Made by a program: the position numbers and the translations under genes
DNA from: Ignavibacteria bacterium
GTDB taxonomy: Bacteria > Bacteroidota > Ignavibacteria > Ignavibacteriales > SURF-24
Assembly: GCA_025612375.1 (NCBI GenBank)
Contig: JAAXKN010000037.1
Coordinates: 1 to 40,511, forward strand
DNA: 40,511 nucleotides
Direction: 5' to 3'
Notes under the pieces: model-generated
What the model was told of the DNA's origin: nothing
What the model saw: only the letters and a program-made list of their open reading frames with translations
Database searches by the model: none
Part shown: in pieces, positions 7,545-14,538 of the stretch
Position numbering within the stretch: the first letter of the stretch is position 1
How the letters are laid out: every line of letters begins with the position of its first letter

Positions 7545-8492
7545 TCAGGCTGAAACCTGCAGAATGATCTTTCCTCTTACTCCTCCATTTTCCAGTTTCT
7601 GATGCGCTTCTGATACCTTGTTCAAAGGGAAGACGGAATCGACAACGGTTTTAATTTTTCCTTCTTCCGAAAGTGTACGCATCATTTCAATTTTGTGTTT
7701 GGCTCTTTCAAGAAAGAGAAGATAAAGCGTAATATTCTTTCTGTGGCCCGCGTTTATGTTTCCGGATACATTGACTATGCTTACAATCCGTCCGTATTTT
7801 TTTGTAATCTCAATACTTCTTGCGGTTGTATCGCCGCCCACTGTATCGAAAACGACGTCTGCCAGTTCGCCGCCTGTTTCCCTGAAGAAAGCCTTTGTAA
7901 AATCTTCTTTTCTGTAATCAATTGCAATATCGGCGCCGAGTGATTTTACAAGGTCCACGTTTTTCGGGCTGCAGGTTGTGGCAACAATGGCGCCCGAGAT
8001 CTTCGCTAGCTGTATGGCAAAGGATCCTACTCCGCCGGCGCCTGCGTGAACGAGAACGTTTTCACCGGGCTTGACTTTGGCCAGGTTGACAATTGCATCG
8101 AGTGCAGTGCATCCGGCAAGAGGCATTCCGGCAGCTTCAAGGAATGACATGTTCTTAGGCTTTAAGGCCACAATATCTTCATGTACAACCGCATACTGGG
8201 CATAGGTGCCGTGTCCCTGTTCAATGAAGGGAGTATAGAACACCTCGTCGCCCGGTTTGAAATCCTTAACGCCCGGTCCGCATTTTTCCACAACTCCTGA
8301 AGCGTCGTAGCCGATTATTGCGGGTGGAGTAACGGCCCAGGATCCGTTCATCCTGATTTTATAATCGACGGGATTGATTGACGATGCGTGCACTTTAATG
8401 AGCAGTTCACCGATTCCCGGTTCGGGTTTTGGAAGTTCTTTTTCCTCAAAGACTTCAGGGCCTCCGAAGGCCGTAATTACCATGGCTTTCAT
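7545..8492 (-). CDS. Zinc-free medium-chain quinone oxidoreductase-like protein
   Basis: 315 residues, cytoplasmic, NAD(P)H-dependent reductase of the quinone oxidoreductase/MDR family. The N-terminal GroES-like domain has IIGYDASGVVEKCGPGV and GDEVF. The Rossmann part carries the long motif VHAGAGGVGSFAIQLAK (about 147-163) and ends with GKIILQV. The structural-zinc cysteine cluster of alcohol dehydrogenases is absent, which fits the quinone-reductase branch. GGAG lies 5 nt before ATG 8492. First gene of a probable two-gene unit with the OsmC protein, which suggests a shared role in handling oxidised or electrophilic compounds (inference). Confidence 0.88.
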   Translation of the reverse strand: MKAMVITAFGGPEVFEEKELPKPEPGIGELLIKVHASSINPVDYKIRMNGSWAVTPPAIIGYDASGVVEKCGPGVKDFKPGDEVFYTPFIEQGHGTYAQYAVVHEDIVALKPKNMSFLEAAGMPLAGCTALDAIVNLAKVKPGENVLVHAGAGGVGSFAIQLAKISGAIVATTCSPKNVDLVKSLGADIAIDYRKEDFTKAFFRETGGELADVVFDTVGGDTTARSIEITKKYGRIVSIVNVSGNINAGHRKNITLYLLFLERAKHKIEMMRTLSEEGKIKTVVDSVFPLNKVSEAHQKLENGGVRGKIILQVSA

Positions 8493-8593
8493 TTTCGCTC
8501 CGGTTTTAATTTGCCGCTTTGGGGCAGGGTATATTTATTTTTAATTTATTTTTTTCTCTCAATAATTCAAGTACGGTTTTGTTTCACCGGATA

Positions 8594-8621
8594 TTGTTAT
8601 ATTTTAAATTTAAGCTATAAT
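8594..8621 (+). promoter_or_regulatory. Sigma70-type promoter of the acetyltransferase
   Basis: TTGTTA (8594-8599), a 16-nt spacer and a perfect TATAAT (8616-8621) are found 26 bp before the start codon. The predicted leader is only about 20 nt. Confidence 0.55.
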
Positions 8622-8647
8622 CATTGTGAAATTAATCAGATATAAAA

Positions 8648-9160
8648 ATGGAAATTGACCTTGGGATTTGCAAAGTAAGGCCGTGGAAGTTTTCGGATAA
8701 GGAATCCCTTGCCCGCTTTGCGAATAACCGGAATATATGGATAAACCTGAGGGATGCCTTCCCTAATCCTTATACTTTGGATGACGCCGAGGTGTGGCTT
8801 AATATGGTTGTAAATAAAAAGCCGGTAACACAGTTTGCAATTGAGGTGGATGAAAATGCCGTGGGTGCAATAGGATTTATTATCAAGGAGGACGTGCAGA
8901 GGATACAGGCTGAAATTGGGTACTGGCTTGCCGAGGAGTACTGGGGAAAGGGAATTGCCGTGGCCGCACTTAAAGCCGTTACGGAATACGCATTTAAGAA
9001 TTTCGACCTGAAAAGAATTTATGCAGACGTGTTTGAATGGAACAAGGGCTCTATGAGGGTGCTGGAAAAAGCAGGCTATGAGCTGGAAGTAAGGCAGAAA
9101 AAAAGCGTGATTAAGAACGGGGAGATTATAGACCAGTTTGTTTATGTGAAGTACCGTTAA
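8648..9160 (+). CDS. GNAT acetyltransferase, RimJ/RimL-like
   Basis: 170 residues, cytoplasmic, acetyl-CoA dependent N-acetyltransferase. The fold signature runs in order: RPWKFSDKESLARFANN, then EIGYWLAEEYWGKGIAVAAL (the acetyl-CoA loop, about 97-116), then RIYADVFEWNKGSMRVLEKAGY, which is the classic RimJ/RimL block. Length is normal for the family. The ribosome-binding site is poor, and the very short leader suggests near-leaderless translation. It diverges from the oxidoreductase and converges with zwf 35 nt away. Substrate unknown: it could act on ribosomal proteins, small amines or antibiotics. Confidence 0.88.
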   Translation: MEIDLGICKVRPWKFSDKESLARFANNRNIWINLRDAFPNPYTLDDAEVWLNMVVNKKPVTQFAIEVDENAVGAIGFIIKEDVQRIQAEIGYWLAEEYWGKGIAVAALKAVTEYAFKNFDLKRIYADVFEWNKGSMRVLEKAGYELEVRQKKSVIKNGEIIDQFVYVKYR

Positions 9161-9195
9161 GGGATTCTACTGCCGGAACAATCTGAAGGAAGCAG

Positions 9196-10740
9196 TTAAT
9201 CTTTATCTTTCTTTTTATCGTGGTTCTTCTTTTTCCCATTCAGTTTTATCGGCAGGTACATCCAGTGGTTGCCGTCGCGTGCAATAAGTGCCTCCGCGTC
9301 CTCAGGCCCCCAGGTGCCGGCAGGGTAGTTCGGGAAGTCCAGAGGCGGCGTTGAACCCCATACATTTAATATAGGCATAATGAGGCCCCAGGCGGCATCG
9401 ACCTGGTCCTCCCTCATAAAGAGTGTCTGATCGCCGAGCATTATATCCAGCAGGAGTGTCTCGTAAGCTTCGGGAGGCTCTTCCGTATAAACGTCGCTGT
9501 AGTTAAAGACCATATCGACGGGGTTAAAGGCCATTTTAAGTCCCGGGCGTTTTCCCTGAATATTAAGCCTTATTCCTTTCTCGGGCTGTATGCCGAGTAT
9601 AAGGCGGTTAGGGTGCCAGTTTATGGTTGATTCAGGAGGAAAGGCGTCGAAAGGCACGGGGTTAAATTCCACGGTTACGATAGAGACTGTTTCGGCCATA
9701 TGTTTTCCCGTACGGAGGTAGAAAGGCACGCCGTGCCAGCGCCAGTTATTAATAAAGAACTTTACAGCGGCAAAGGTTTCGGTATTGGAGTTAGGGTTTA
9801 CGCCCGGCTCCTCGCGGTAGCCCTTAACGTAGCGGCCTTCAATCCAGCCCGGTGCGTACTGGCCGCGCACGGCGTACTTATGAACGTCGGACTCACGGTA
9901 GCACTGTATTGAGTGCAGCACGTCGACTTTCCGGTTGCGCAGTTCATCGGCGCCGAATGAAACGGGAGCTTCCATTGCAATAAGGCAGAGTATCTGAAGA
10001 AGGTGGTTCTGTATCATATCGCGGAAAGCCCCCGCGTTATCGTAATAAGAGCCCCTGTGCTCAACGCCTAATTGTTCGGCTACGGTAATCTGCACGTTGT
10101 CTATATAGTTGCGGTTCCACACAGGTTCAAAAAGGGCGTTTGCAAAGCGGAAGGCCAGAATATTCTGGACCGTTTCTTTTCCCAGGAAGTGGTCGATGCG
10201 GTAGATCTGCGACTCATTGAAAATTTTGCGGAGTATACGGTTCAGTTCGCGTGCGCTTTCAAGGTCGCGTCCGAAAGGTTTTTCTGCAACGATGCGGCAG
10301 TGTTTTTCGTCCTTTGCCAGGCCCGACTCTCCGATCTCCTCAGCAATAGGTTCAATAAAGCGCGGAGGCACGGCAAGGTAAAAAACCTGATTAGCTTTAA
10401 CTTTCCACTCGCGGTTTATAGAATCCAGCTGCCGGCGGATCTTGTTAAAGACCTGCAGGTTAGTAAAATCGGCCTTGAGGTAGGATATCATGGAAGAAAA
10501 TTCCTTCCACTGGTCGGCCTTTCCCTTGGGGGAGAAGTCCGCTACTCCTTCTTTAAGGTGATTGCGGTATTCTTCGTCGCTCATCTCCTTAATATCAAGC
10601 CCGATCATCTGGAATTTTTCCGGAAGCCATCCTCCGGTATAGAGGTTATAGAGTGCCGGCACGATCTTGCGCCATGTAAGGTCGCCTCCGGCTCCAAAGA
10701 CAACAAGTACGCACGGATCGGGCTGTCTGGCTGATTCCAT
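9196..10740 (-). CDS. zwf: Glucose-6-phosphate 1-dehydrogenase
   Basis: First step of the oxidative pentose-phosphate pathway: glucose-6-phosphate plus NAD(P)+ gives 6-phosphogluconolactone. 514 residues, a typical length. The nucleotide motif is [10 protein letters not shown] at 16-25 (the family usually has GASGDL). EKPFGRDL lies at 153-160, and the substrate/catalytic signature RIDHFLGKE at 181-189 includes His184. The C-terminal tail is very basic ([14 protein letters not shown]). AAGGGAG precedes the ATG at good distance. It follows the RpiB-transaldolase fusion by 68 nt on the same strand, so the two are likely co-transcribed. Lactonase and 6-phosphogluconate dehydrogenase are not in this window. 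Confidence 0.96.
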   Translation of the reverse strand: MESARQPDPCVLVVFGAGGDLTWRKIVPALYNLYTGGWLPEKFQMIGLDIKEMSDEEYRNHLKEGVADFSPKGKADQWKEFSSMISYLKADFTNLQVFNKIRRQLDSINREWKVKANQVFYLAVPPRFIEPIAEEIGESGLAKDEKHCRIVAEKPFGRDLESARELNRILRKIFNESQIYRIDHFLGKETVQNILAFRFANALFEPVWNRNYIDNVQITVAEQLGVEHRGSYYDNAGAFRDMIQNHLLQILCLIAMEAPVSFGADELRNRKVDVLHSIQCYRESDVHKYAVRGQYAPGWIEGRYVKGYREEPGVNPNSNTETFAAVKFFINNWRWHGVPFYLRTGKHMAETVSIVTVEFNPVPFDAFPPESTINWHPNRLILGIQPEKGIRLNIQGKRPGLKMAFNPVDMVFNYSDVYTEEPPEAYETLLLDIMLGDQTLFMREDQVDAAWGLIMPILNVWGSTPPLDFPNYPAGTWGPEDAEALIARDGNHWMYLPIKLNGKKKNHDKKKDKD

Positions 10741-10785
10741 TTTACTCCCTTTCTTTTCCGGTAATTCAAAAGAGAAACCGGCAGC

Positions 10786-10815
10786 TTTGCAATTTACCTG
10801 TTTGCAATTTACCTG
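10786..10815. repeat. Perfect 15-bp tandem duplication at the rpiB-tal stop
   Basis: TTTGCAATTTACCTG occurs twice back to back (10786-10800 and 10801-10815). The second copy contains the stop codon of the fusion gene, so the duplication extends the gap towards zwf and provides a second in-register TAA downstream. Confidence 0.9.
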
Positions 10816-12416
10816 GCCAGGTTCTTTTCCTTCATGTCCTTGATCTTGCTTTCCAGAGTTTTCATAAGCTTGTCGTATGGCTGAATAAACTTATCCACCG
10901 CTTCAACTTCAAGCTTCCGGGTAACCTGGTCTATATCAATTCCAAGGTCTTTCAGCTGGTGCAGGGCCCTGAAGGCCTGGTCGACGCCTTTATCGAGGCG
11001 CGGCTCCGGGTTACCGTGGTCGCGGTAAGCATCGAGAGTTTTCTCGGGCATGGTGTTAATGGTTTCGGGTCCAATTAAAGGCTCGACGTATTTTATGTCG
11101 CTATATGACGGGTTTTTAGTCCCCGTGCTGGCCCAGAGCAGGCGCTGGACGTGTGCGCCGTGGTTTAAGAGGTCCCTGTAGCGGTCGCTTTCAAACTGTT
11201 CCTGGAAAATTCTGTAAGCCACCTTGGCGCATGAGATAGCAATCTGTCCGATTAAGGATTTTGCGAGATCCCCTTTTTTACCTCCTTCGTTTGCAACTTT
11301 CTCGAGCATCGGGTCAATCATAACGTCGATGCGGCTTAAGAAGAAGCTTGCAACCGAGGCAATGTTATTAATTGGCCTTCCCGCCTCAACTCTTTCCTCG
11401 AGGGCTGAGAGGTAAGCCTCAATAATTTCGCGGTAGCGGTCGAGTCCGAATAAGAGAGTGATATTAATATTAATGCCGTCGCTGATAAGCTGTCTAATAG
11501 CGGGTATGCTTTCAGTAATGGCGGGGACTTTAATCATTACGTTAGGGCGGTTCACCATTTCCCAGAGGTGGTGGGCCTCTTTAATGGTGTCTTCGGTTTT
11601 GTGCGCGAGGTAGGGTGATACCTCAAGGCTTACGAAGCCATCCTGTCCCTGTGCCCTGTCGAATACGGGTCTGAGGAGGTCGGCTGCGTCCTGAATGTCG
11701 CGTATTGTCAGCTCCTCGTAGATTTTTTCTTTGGGTCTGCCCTGCATTGCGAGCGAGCGTATATCGCTTAAGTATTCTTCGCCTTCCGCTATTGCCTTTT
11801 CGAATATAGCGGGGTTGGAAGTAATGCCGCTTAAGCCGTCCTCCTCAATAAATTTTTTCAGTTTTCCGTTTTTAATCATTTGTCTGTTCAAGTTATCTAG
11901 CCAGATGCTCTGGAGATATTCTCCTACTTTAAGCAGGGGGTTTATTCCTCCTGAAGTCATTTTCTCTTCTCCTTTCATTTCGAGGCGTGTAATTTTTTCA
12001 AGCCGTCTTTTATGGCGTTCGGCGCCTGAGAATTCAGATTTAAGGAATATGCCAGTAAGTTCCTTAATAAGCGAGTAGCCGGTTACTCTGCCGCCGAAGC
12101 AGATTACGTTAATATTATCGTCCTCAACTCCCTGGTGGGCCGAGAAGCAGTCGTTAATTAAGGCTGCCCTGACGCCGGGGATTTTATTTGCGGCCACGGA
12201 GGCGCCGACGCCGCTTCCGCAGACTGCAATGCCGCGTTCGACCTCACGGGATGCAACAGCGCGTGCAAGGGGGAGGACGAAGTCGGGGTAGTCGTCATCG
12301 ACTGAAAGCCTGTACGCGCCGAAGTCGGTTACGCTGTGGCCTTCCGTGCGGAGGAAGGCGGCAATTTTTTCTTTCATTTCGAAGCCGCCGTGGTCGGCCG
12401 CGATTCCAATTTTCAT
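10809..12416 (-). CDS. Ribose-5-phosphate isomerase B / transaldolase fusion
   Basis: One 535-residue frame encodes two pentose-phosphate enzymes. Residues 1-146 are a complete RpiB: AADHGG (6-11), catalytic Cys66 in [28 protein letters not shown] (91-102), and the RpiB C-terminal helix [13 protein letters not shown]. Residues 153-535 are a complete mycobacterial/cyanobacterial-type transaldolase (383 residues) with [21 protein letters not shown] and the Schiff-base lysine Lys296 in VMIKVPA. The linker is only about ten residues. ATG 12416 is chosen over an in-frame TTG at 12431 because AGAGGTGA sits ideally before it. Inside the linker GGAG (11972-11969) precedes ATG 11960 by 8 nt, so free transaldolase could also be made. 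It probably heads an operon with zwf. Confidence 0.93.
   Translation of the reverse strand: MKIGIAADHGGFEMKEKIAAFLRTEGHSVTDFGAYRLSVDDDYPDFVLPLARAVASREVERGIAVCGSGVGASVAANKIPGVRAALINDCFSAHQGVEDDNINVICFGGRVTGYSLIKELTGIFLKSEFSGAERHKRRLEKITRLEMKGEEKMTSGGINPLLKVGEYLQSIWLDNLNRQMIKNGKLKKFIEEDGLSGITSNPAIFEKAIAEGEEYLSDIRSLAMQGRPKEKIYEELTIRDIQDAADLLRPVFDRAQGQDGFVSLEVSPYLAHKTEDTIKEAHHLWEMVNRPNVMIKVPAITESIPAIRQLISDGININITLLFGLDRYREIIEAYLSALEERVEAGRPINNIASVASFFLSRIDVMIDPMLEKVANEGGKKGDLAKSLIGQIAISCAKVAYRIFQEQFESDRYRDLLNHGAHVQRLLWASTGTKNPSYSDIKYVEPLIGPETINTMPEKTLDAYRDHGNPEPRLDKGVDQAFRALHQLKDLGIDIDQVTRKLEVEAVDKFIQPYDKLMKTLESKIKDMKEKNLAR
11958..11972 (-). promoter_or_regulatory. Internal ribosome-binding site and start for free transaldolase
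   Basis: On the minus strand GGAG (11972-11969), an 8-nt spacer and ATG (11960-11958) form a canonical start signal in frame inside the fusion at codon 153. It sits exactly where an unfused transaldolase would begin ([10 protein letters not shown]). This looks like the preserved start of a formerly separate gene. Confidence 0.6.
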
Positions 12417-12504
12417 GGTTTCACCTCTCAATAGTGTATTTATAAAGAGATAAGCAAAACGGGGGTTTTTATAAAGTCTATTTGGATGGGATTACCGGTA
12501 TAGA

Positions 12505-12537
12505 TAAAAAGAAAAGCCCCAGCTTTGGCTGGGGCTT
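12505..12537 (-). terminator. Rho-independent terminator of tonB
   Basis: A perfect 9-bp stem AGCCCCAGC (12515-12523) with GCTGGGGCT (12528-12536) closes a 4-nt loop. Read on the minus strand it is followed by TTTTCTTTTT (complement of 12505-12514). It lies about 50 nt past the tonB stop and insulates the pentose-phosphate operon downstream. Confidence 0.9.
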
Positions 12538-12585
12538 CCCCGGGAGGTGTCTAATGAGAACAGAGGAACGAACGAAAATCTATTT

Positions 12586-13419
12586 TTAATGAAGTCTAAA
12601 TACTATCGGGATGCTCATATTTACTTTTACGGCCTTGCCGTTTTGCTTACCTGCAATCCATTTGCCGGCTGTAAGGGCAACTACCCTCATGGCCTCTTCG
12701 TCGCATCCGCCGCCGATGCTCTTTAAGACTCTCATATTGCTTATGGATCCGCTTTTTTCAACTGTGAAGCTGACCATCACCTTGCCTTCAACACCGACCC
12801 TGCGGGCAAGTTCAGGGTAACGGATGTTTGCCATAAGGAAGGAAAGAAGCGCATCTTCGCCCTCGCTAAAGCGCGGCATCTCCTCGGCCCAGCTGAATAC
12901 GGTATTCTCCTCAGTGGTGTTGTCCTTTACTATATCCGTACTTACAGGCTCTTTTACGTCTATAAGGGTTACATCAATTCCGGCGTCGCTGCCTTTTCTA
13001 GTAACCATTCCGGGAATGGCATCCTTAAGCATGCTTACGTCCGGTGAATAATTCTCTATGACCTCGGCATCAGGTTTTACAAGAGGAACCATGTATTTGA
13101 ATGTGCTTACCTTAGGGATCAGCTTTGCAATTTCATCGAGGTTCAGCTGTTTGGTTACCGATGTAAGTGTTATGGCATCCAGTACAACGCTCCTTTTTGT
13201 TATTGCCGAGAGGCCGCTTTCTCCCGAATGGCTTCTTAATAAAAGCGGGGTGGTTACGCCGCCGGCAAAAAGCGTTACCGCGAGCCAGAAGGCGATCATG
13301 AGGTTCCGGGGATAAGCTTTCCTTAATACATAGGCGCCGTATGCCTTGTTACGGTTGGCAAATACAAGTTCTTCCATACCTGGAATATTATTAAAGCGGT
13401 TTTTGAGTACTGCTGTCAT
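12586..13419 (-). CDS. tonB: TonB family energy transducer
   Basis: 277-residue inner-membrane/periplasmic protein that passes proton-motive force from ExbB/ExbD to outer-membrane TonB-dependent transporters. The N-terminus has the Bacteroidota-type cytoplasmic motif ELVFANRNKAYGAYVLRKAY (17-36), followed by one membrane segment (about 40-61) and a periplasmic stretch unusually poor in the Pro-rich repeats of enterobacterial TonB. A C-terminal TonB_C domain follows (RYPELARRVGVEGKVMVSF ... VLKSIGGGCDEEAMRVV ... NMSIPIVFRL). GGAGGAAG precedes ATG 13419. No exbB, exbD or transporter gene is adjacent, so its partners are elsewhere. Confidence 0.93.
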   Translation of the reverse strand: MTAVLKNRFNNIPGMEELVFANRNKAYGAYVLRKAYPRNLMIAFWLAVTLFAGGVTTPLLLRSHSGESGLSAITKRSVVLDAITLTSVTKQLNLDEIAKLIPKVSTFKYMVPLVKPDAEVIENYSPDVSMLKDAIPGMVTRKGSDAGIDVTLIDVKEPVSTDIVKDNTTEENTVFSWAEEMPRFSEGEDALLSFLMANIRYPELARRVGVEGKVMVSFTVEKSGSISNMRVLKSIGGGCDEEAMRVVALTAGKWIAGKQNGKAVKVNMSIPIVFRLH

Positions 13420-13869
13420 GGCCTTCCTCCGCCTGGGTTTGGTGAATCAGAATGCTGATTTAATTATTCCGTCAATGCCGGATAAAATCTATTCTAAAGA
13501 ACCTTGTATTTTTTATATAGGAAGATCAAATTCTCAATACATTAATACCAATATATTATGCCCCGGGCAACGGCATGTGTATGCGGTTTTTTAAGTAAAT
13601 ATTTATCGGGGGATGGCATGATTATGTGGTTTTTAGGTCCAACGTCCAACGTCCGACGGGAAGGCAGGTCCGACGTCCGACGGGACAGGTCCAACGTTTC
13701 CTGCTTTGACCTGGGACCTTGGACATCGGATTTTGGATACCGCCGGAGGCGGTCAGGCTTGACAATGGGCGGCAATTTTATAAACTTACCTTTAAAGTTT
13801 AGTAGTAAAGTTTAGAAGCACGATGATGTAAGATTAATACAGATTTTGAAACAATATGAAGATGCCGCA
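13420..13869. other. 450-bp divergent intergenic region with repeats
   Basis: No credible gene. The first half (13420-13620) is AT-rich upstream DNA of tonB without a promoter I can defend. The middle holds the heptamer array (13637-13695) and a GC-rich palindrome ACCGCC-GGA-GGCGGT (13739-13753). The final 110 bp lead to the oxidoreductase gene. Short open frames here are repeats or chance. Confidence 0.55.
13637..13695. repeat. Heptanucleotide tandem repeat (GTCCRAC)
   Basis: 7-nt units are GTCCAAC (13637), GTCCAAC (13644) and GTCCGAC (13651), then a 10-nt interruption, then GTCCGAC (13668), GTCCGAC (13675), GGGACAG (13682) and GTCCAAC (13689). The period and the GTYCRAC consensus match the array at 6925-6959. 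There are no unique spacers, so this is not CRISPR. Confidence 0.8.
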
Positions 13870-14523
13870 ATGGAAACTAATATCAAGGTTCTTCTCTGCG
13901 GAGCTACCGGACTGGTAGGATCCGAATGCCTGAGAATGCTTTTGCACGACCCTTTTATCACTCAGGTAAATGCTATGGTGCGAAACCCGACCGGGGCAAG
14001 CAGCCCAAAGCTGAATGAATTTGTAATTAACTTCGATGAAATGGAAAACTACCCTGATATCTTTAAGGTAAGAGCCATCATCTGCGCTTTAGGTACAACA
14101 ATTAAAAAGGCTGGATCCAAGGAAAATTTCAGGAAGGTGGATTATCATTATCCCCTCCGGATTGCAAAAATGGGGCTTCAGGAGGGAGCTTCGCATTTTG
14201 TCCTCGTCTCTTCACTTGGGGCTGACGCCCGCTCGCACACGTTTTATTACAGGACAAAAGGGGAGCTTGAGGACGCACTTAAGGCGCTTGGCTATAAGCA
14301 GCTTACAATACTGAGGCCCTCACTTCTGCTTGGCAGGCGCAAGGAATTCAGGCTGGGTGAGGAAATTGCAAAAAGCTTTACTTTTCTTATGCCCGGCAAA
14401 TACAGGCCGAATCCGGCTGAAAAGGTCGCCAGCGCAATCTTAAACGGCGTTAAGTATCCGCCGCCCAAAGTCAGGTATATTTCATCTTCTGAAATAAACG
14501 AGGAAACTCCGGAACACATATAA
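13870..14523 (+). CDS. NAD(P)-binding atypical short-chain oxidoreductase (TIP30/NmrA-like)
   Basis: 217 residues, cytoplasmic Rossmann-fold protein of the atypical SDR group. The nucleotide motif GATGLVG is at 11-17. The SDR catalytic-type pair is present in altered form: VSSLGAD, then YYRTKGELE (YxxxK), followed by ILRPSLLLG. It resembles HTATIP2/TIP30 and small NAD(P)H-dependent epimerase-like proteins, and substrate is unknown. An upstream in-frame TTG (13846) would add eight residues, but ATG 13870 gives the natural start just before the first beta strand. Both have weak ribosome-binding sites. It ends 15 nt before the GH92 gene, so the two are probably one transcript, although no functional link is obvious. 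Confidence 0.85.
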   Translation: METNIKVLLCGATGLVGSECLRMLLHDPFITQVNAMVRNPTGASSPKLNEFVINFDEMENYPDIFKVRAIICALGTTIKKAGSKENFRKVDYHYPLRIAKMGLQEGASHFVLVSSLGADARSHTFYYRTKGELEDALKALGYKQLTILRPSLLLGRRKEFRLGEEIAKSFTFLMPGKYRPNPAEKVASAILNGVKYPPPKVRYISSSEINEETPEHI

Positions 14524-14538
14524 ATTACCAGGTCCGTC

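Noticed and set aside
10072-10734. 220-codon open frame antisense to zwf
   Set aside because: It lies fully inside zwf on the other strand, has no domain or ribosome-binding site, and is explained by the codon bias of zwf.
13637-13695. CRISPR array
   Set aside because: Units are 7 nt long and contiguous, without unique spacers; no cas genes are present.
13346-13815. Several 77-85 codon open frames on both strands before the oxidoreductase gene
   Set aside because: They cross the heptamer repeats or the tonB start and have no signals or recognisable sequence.
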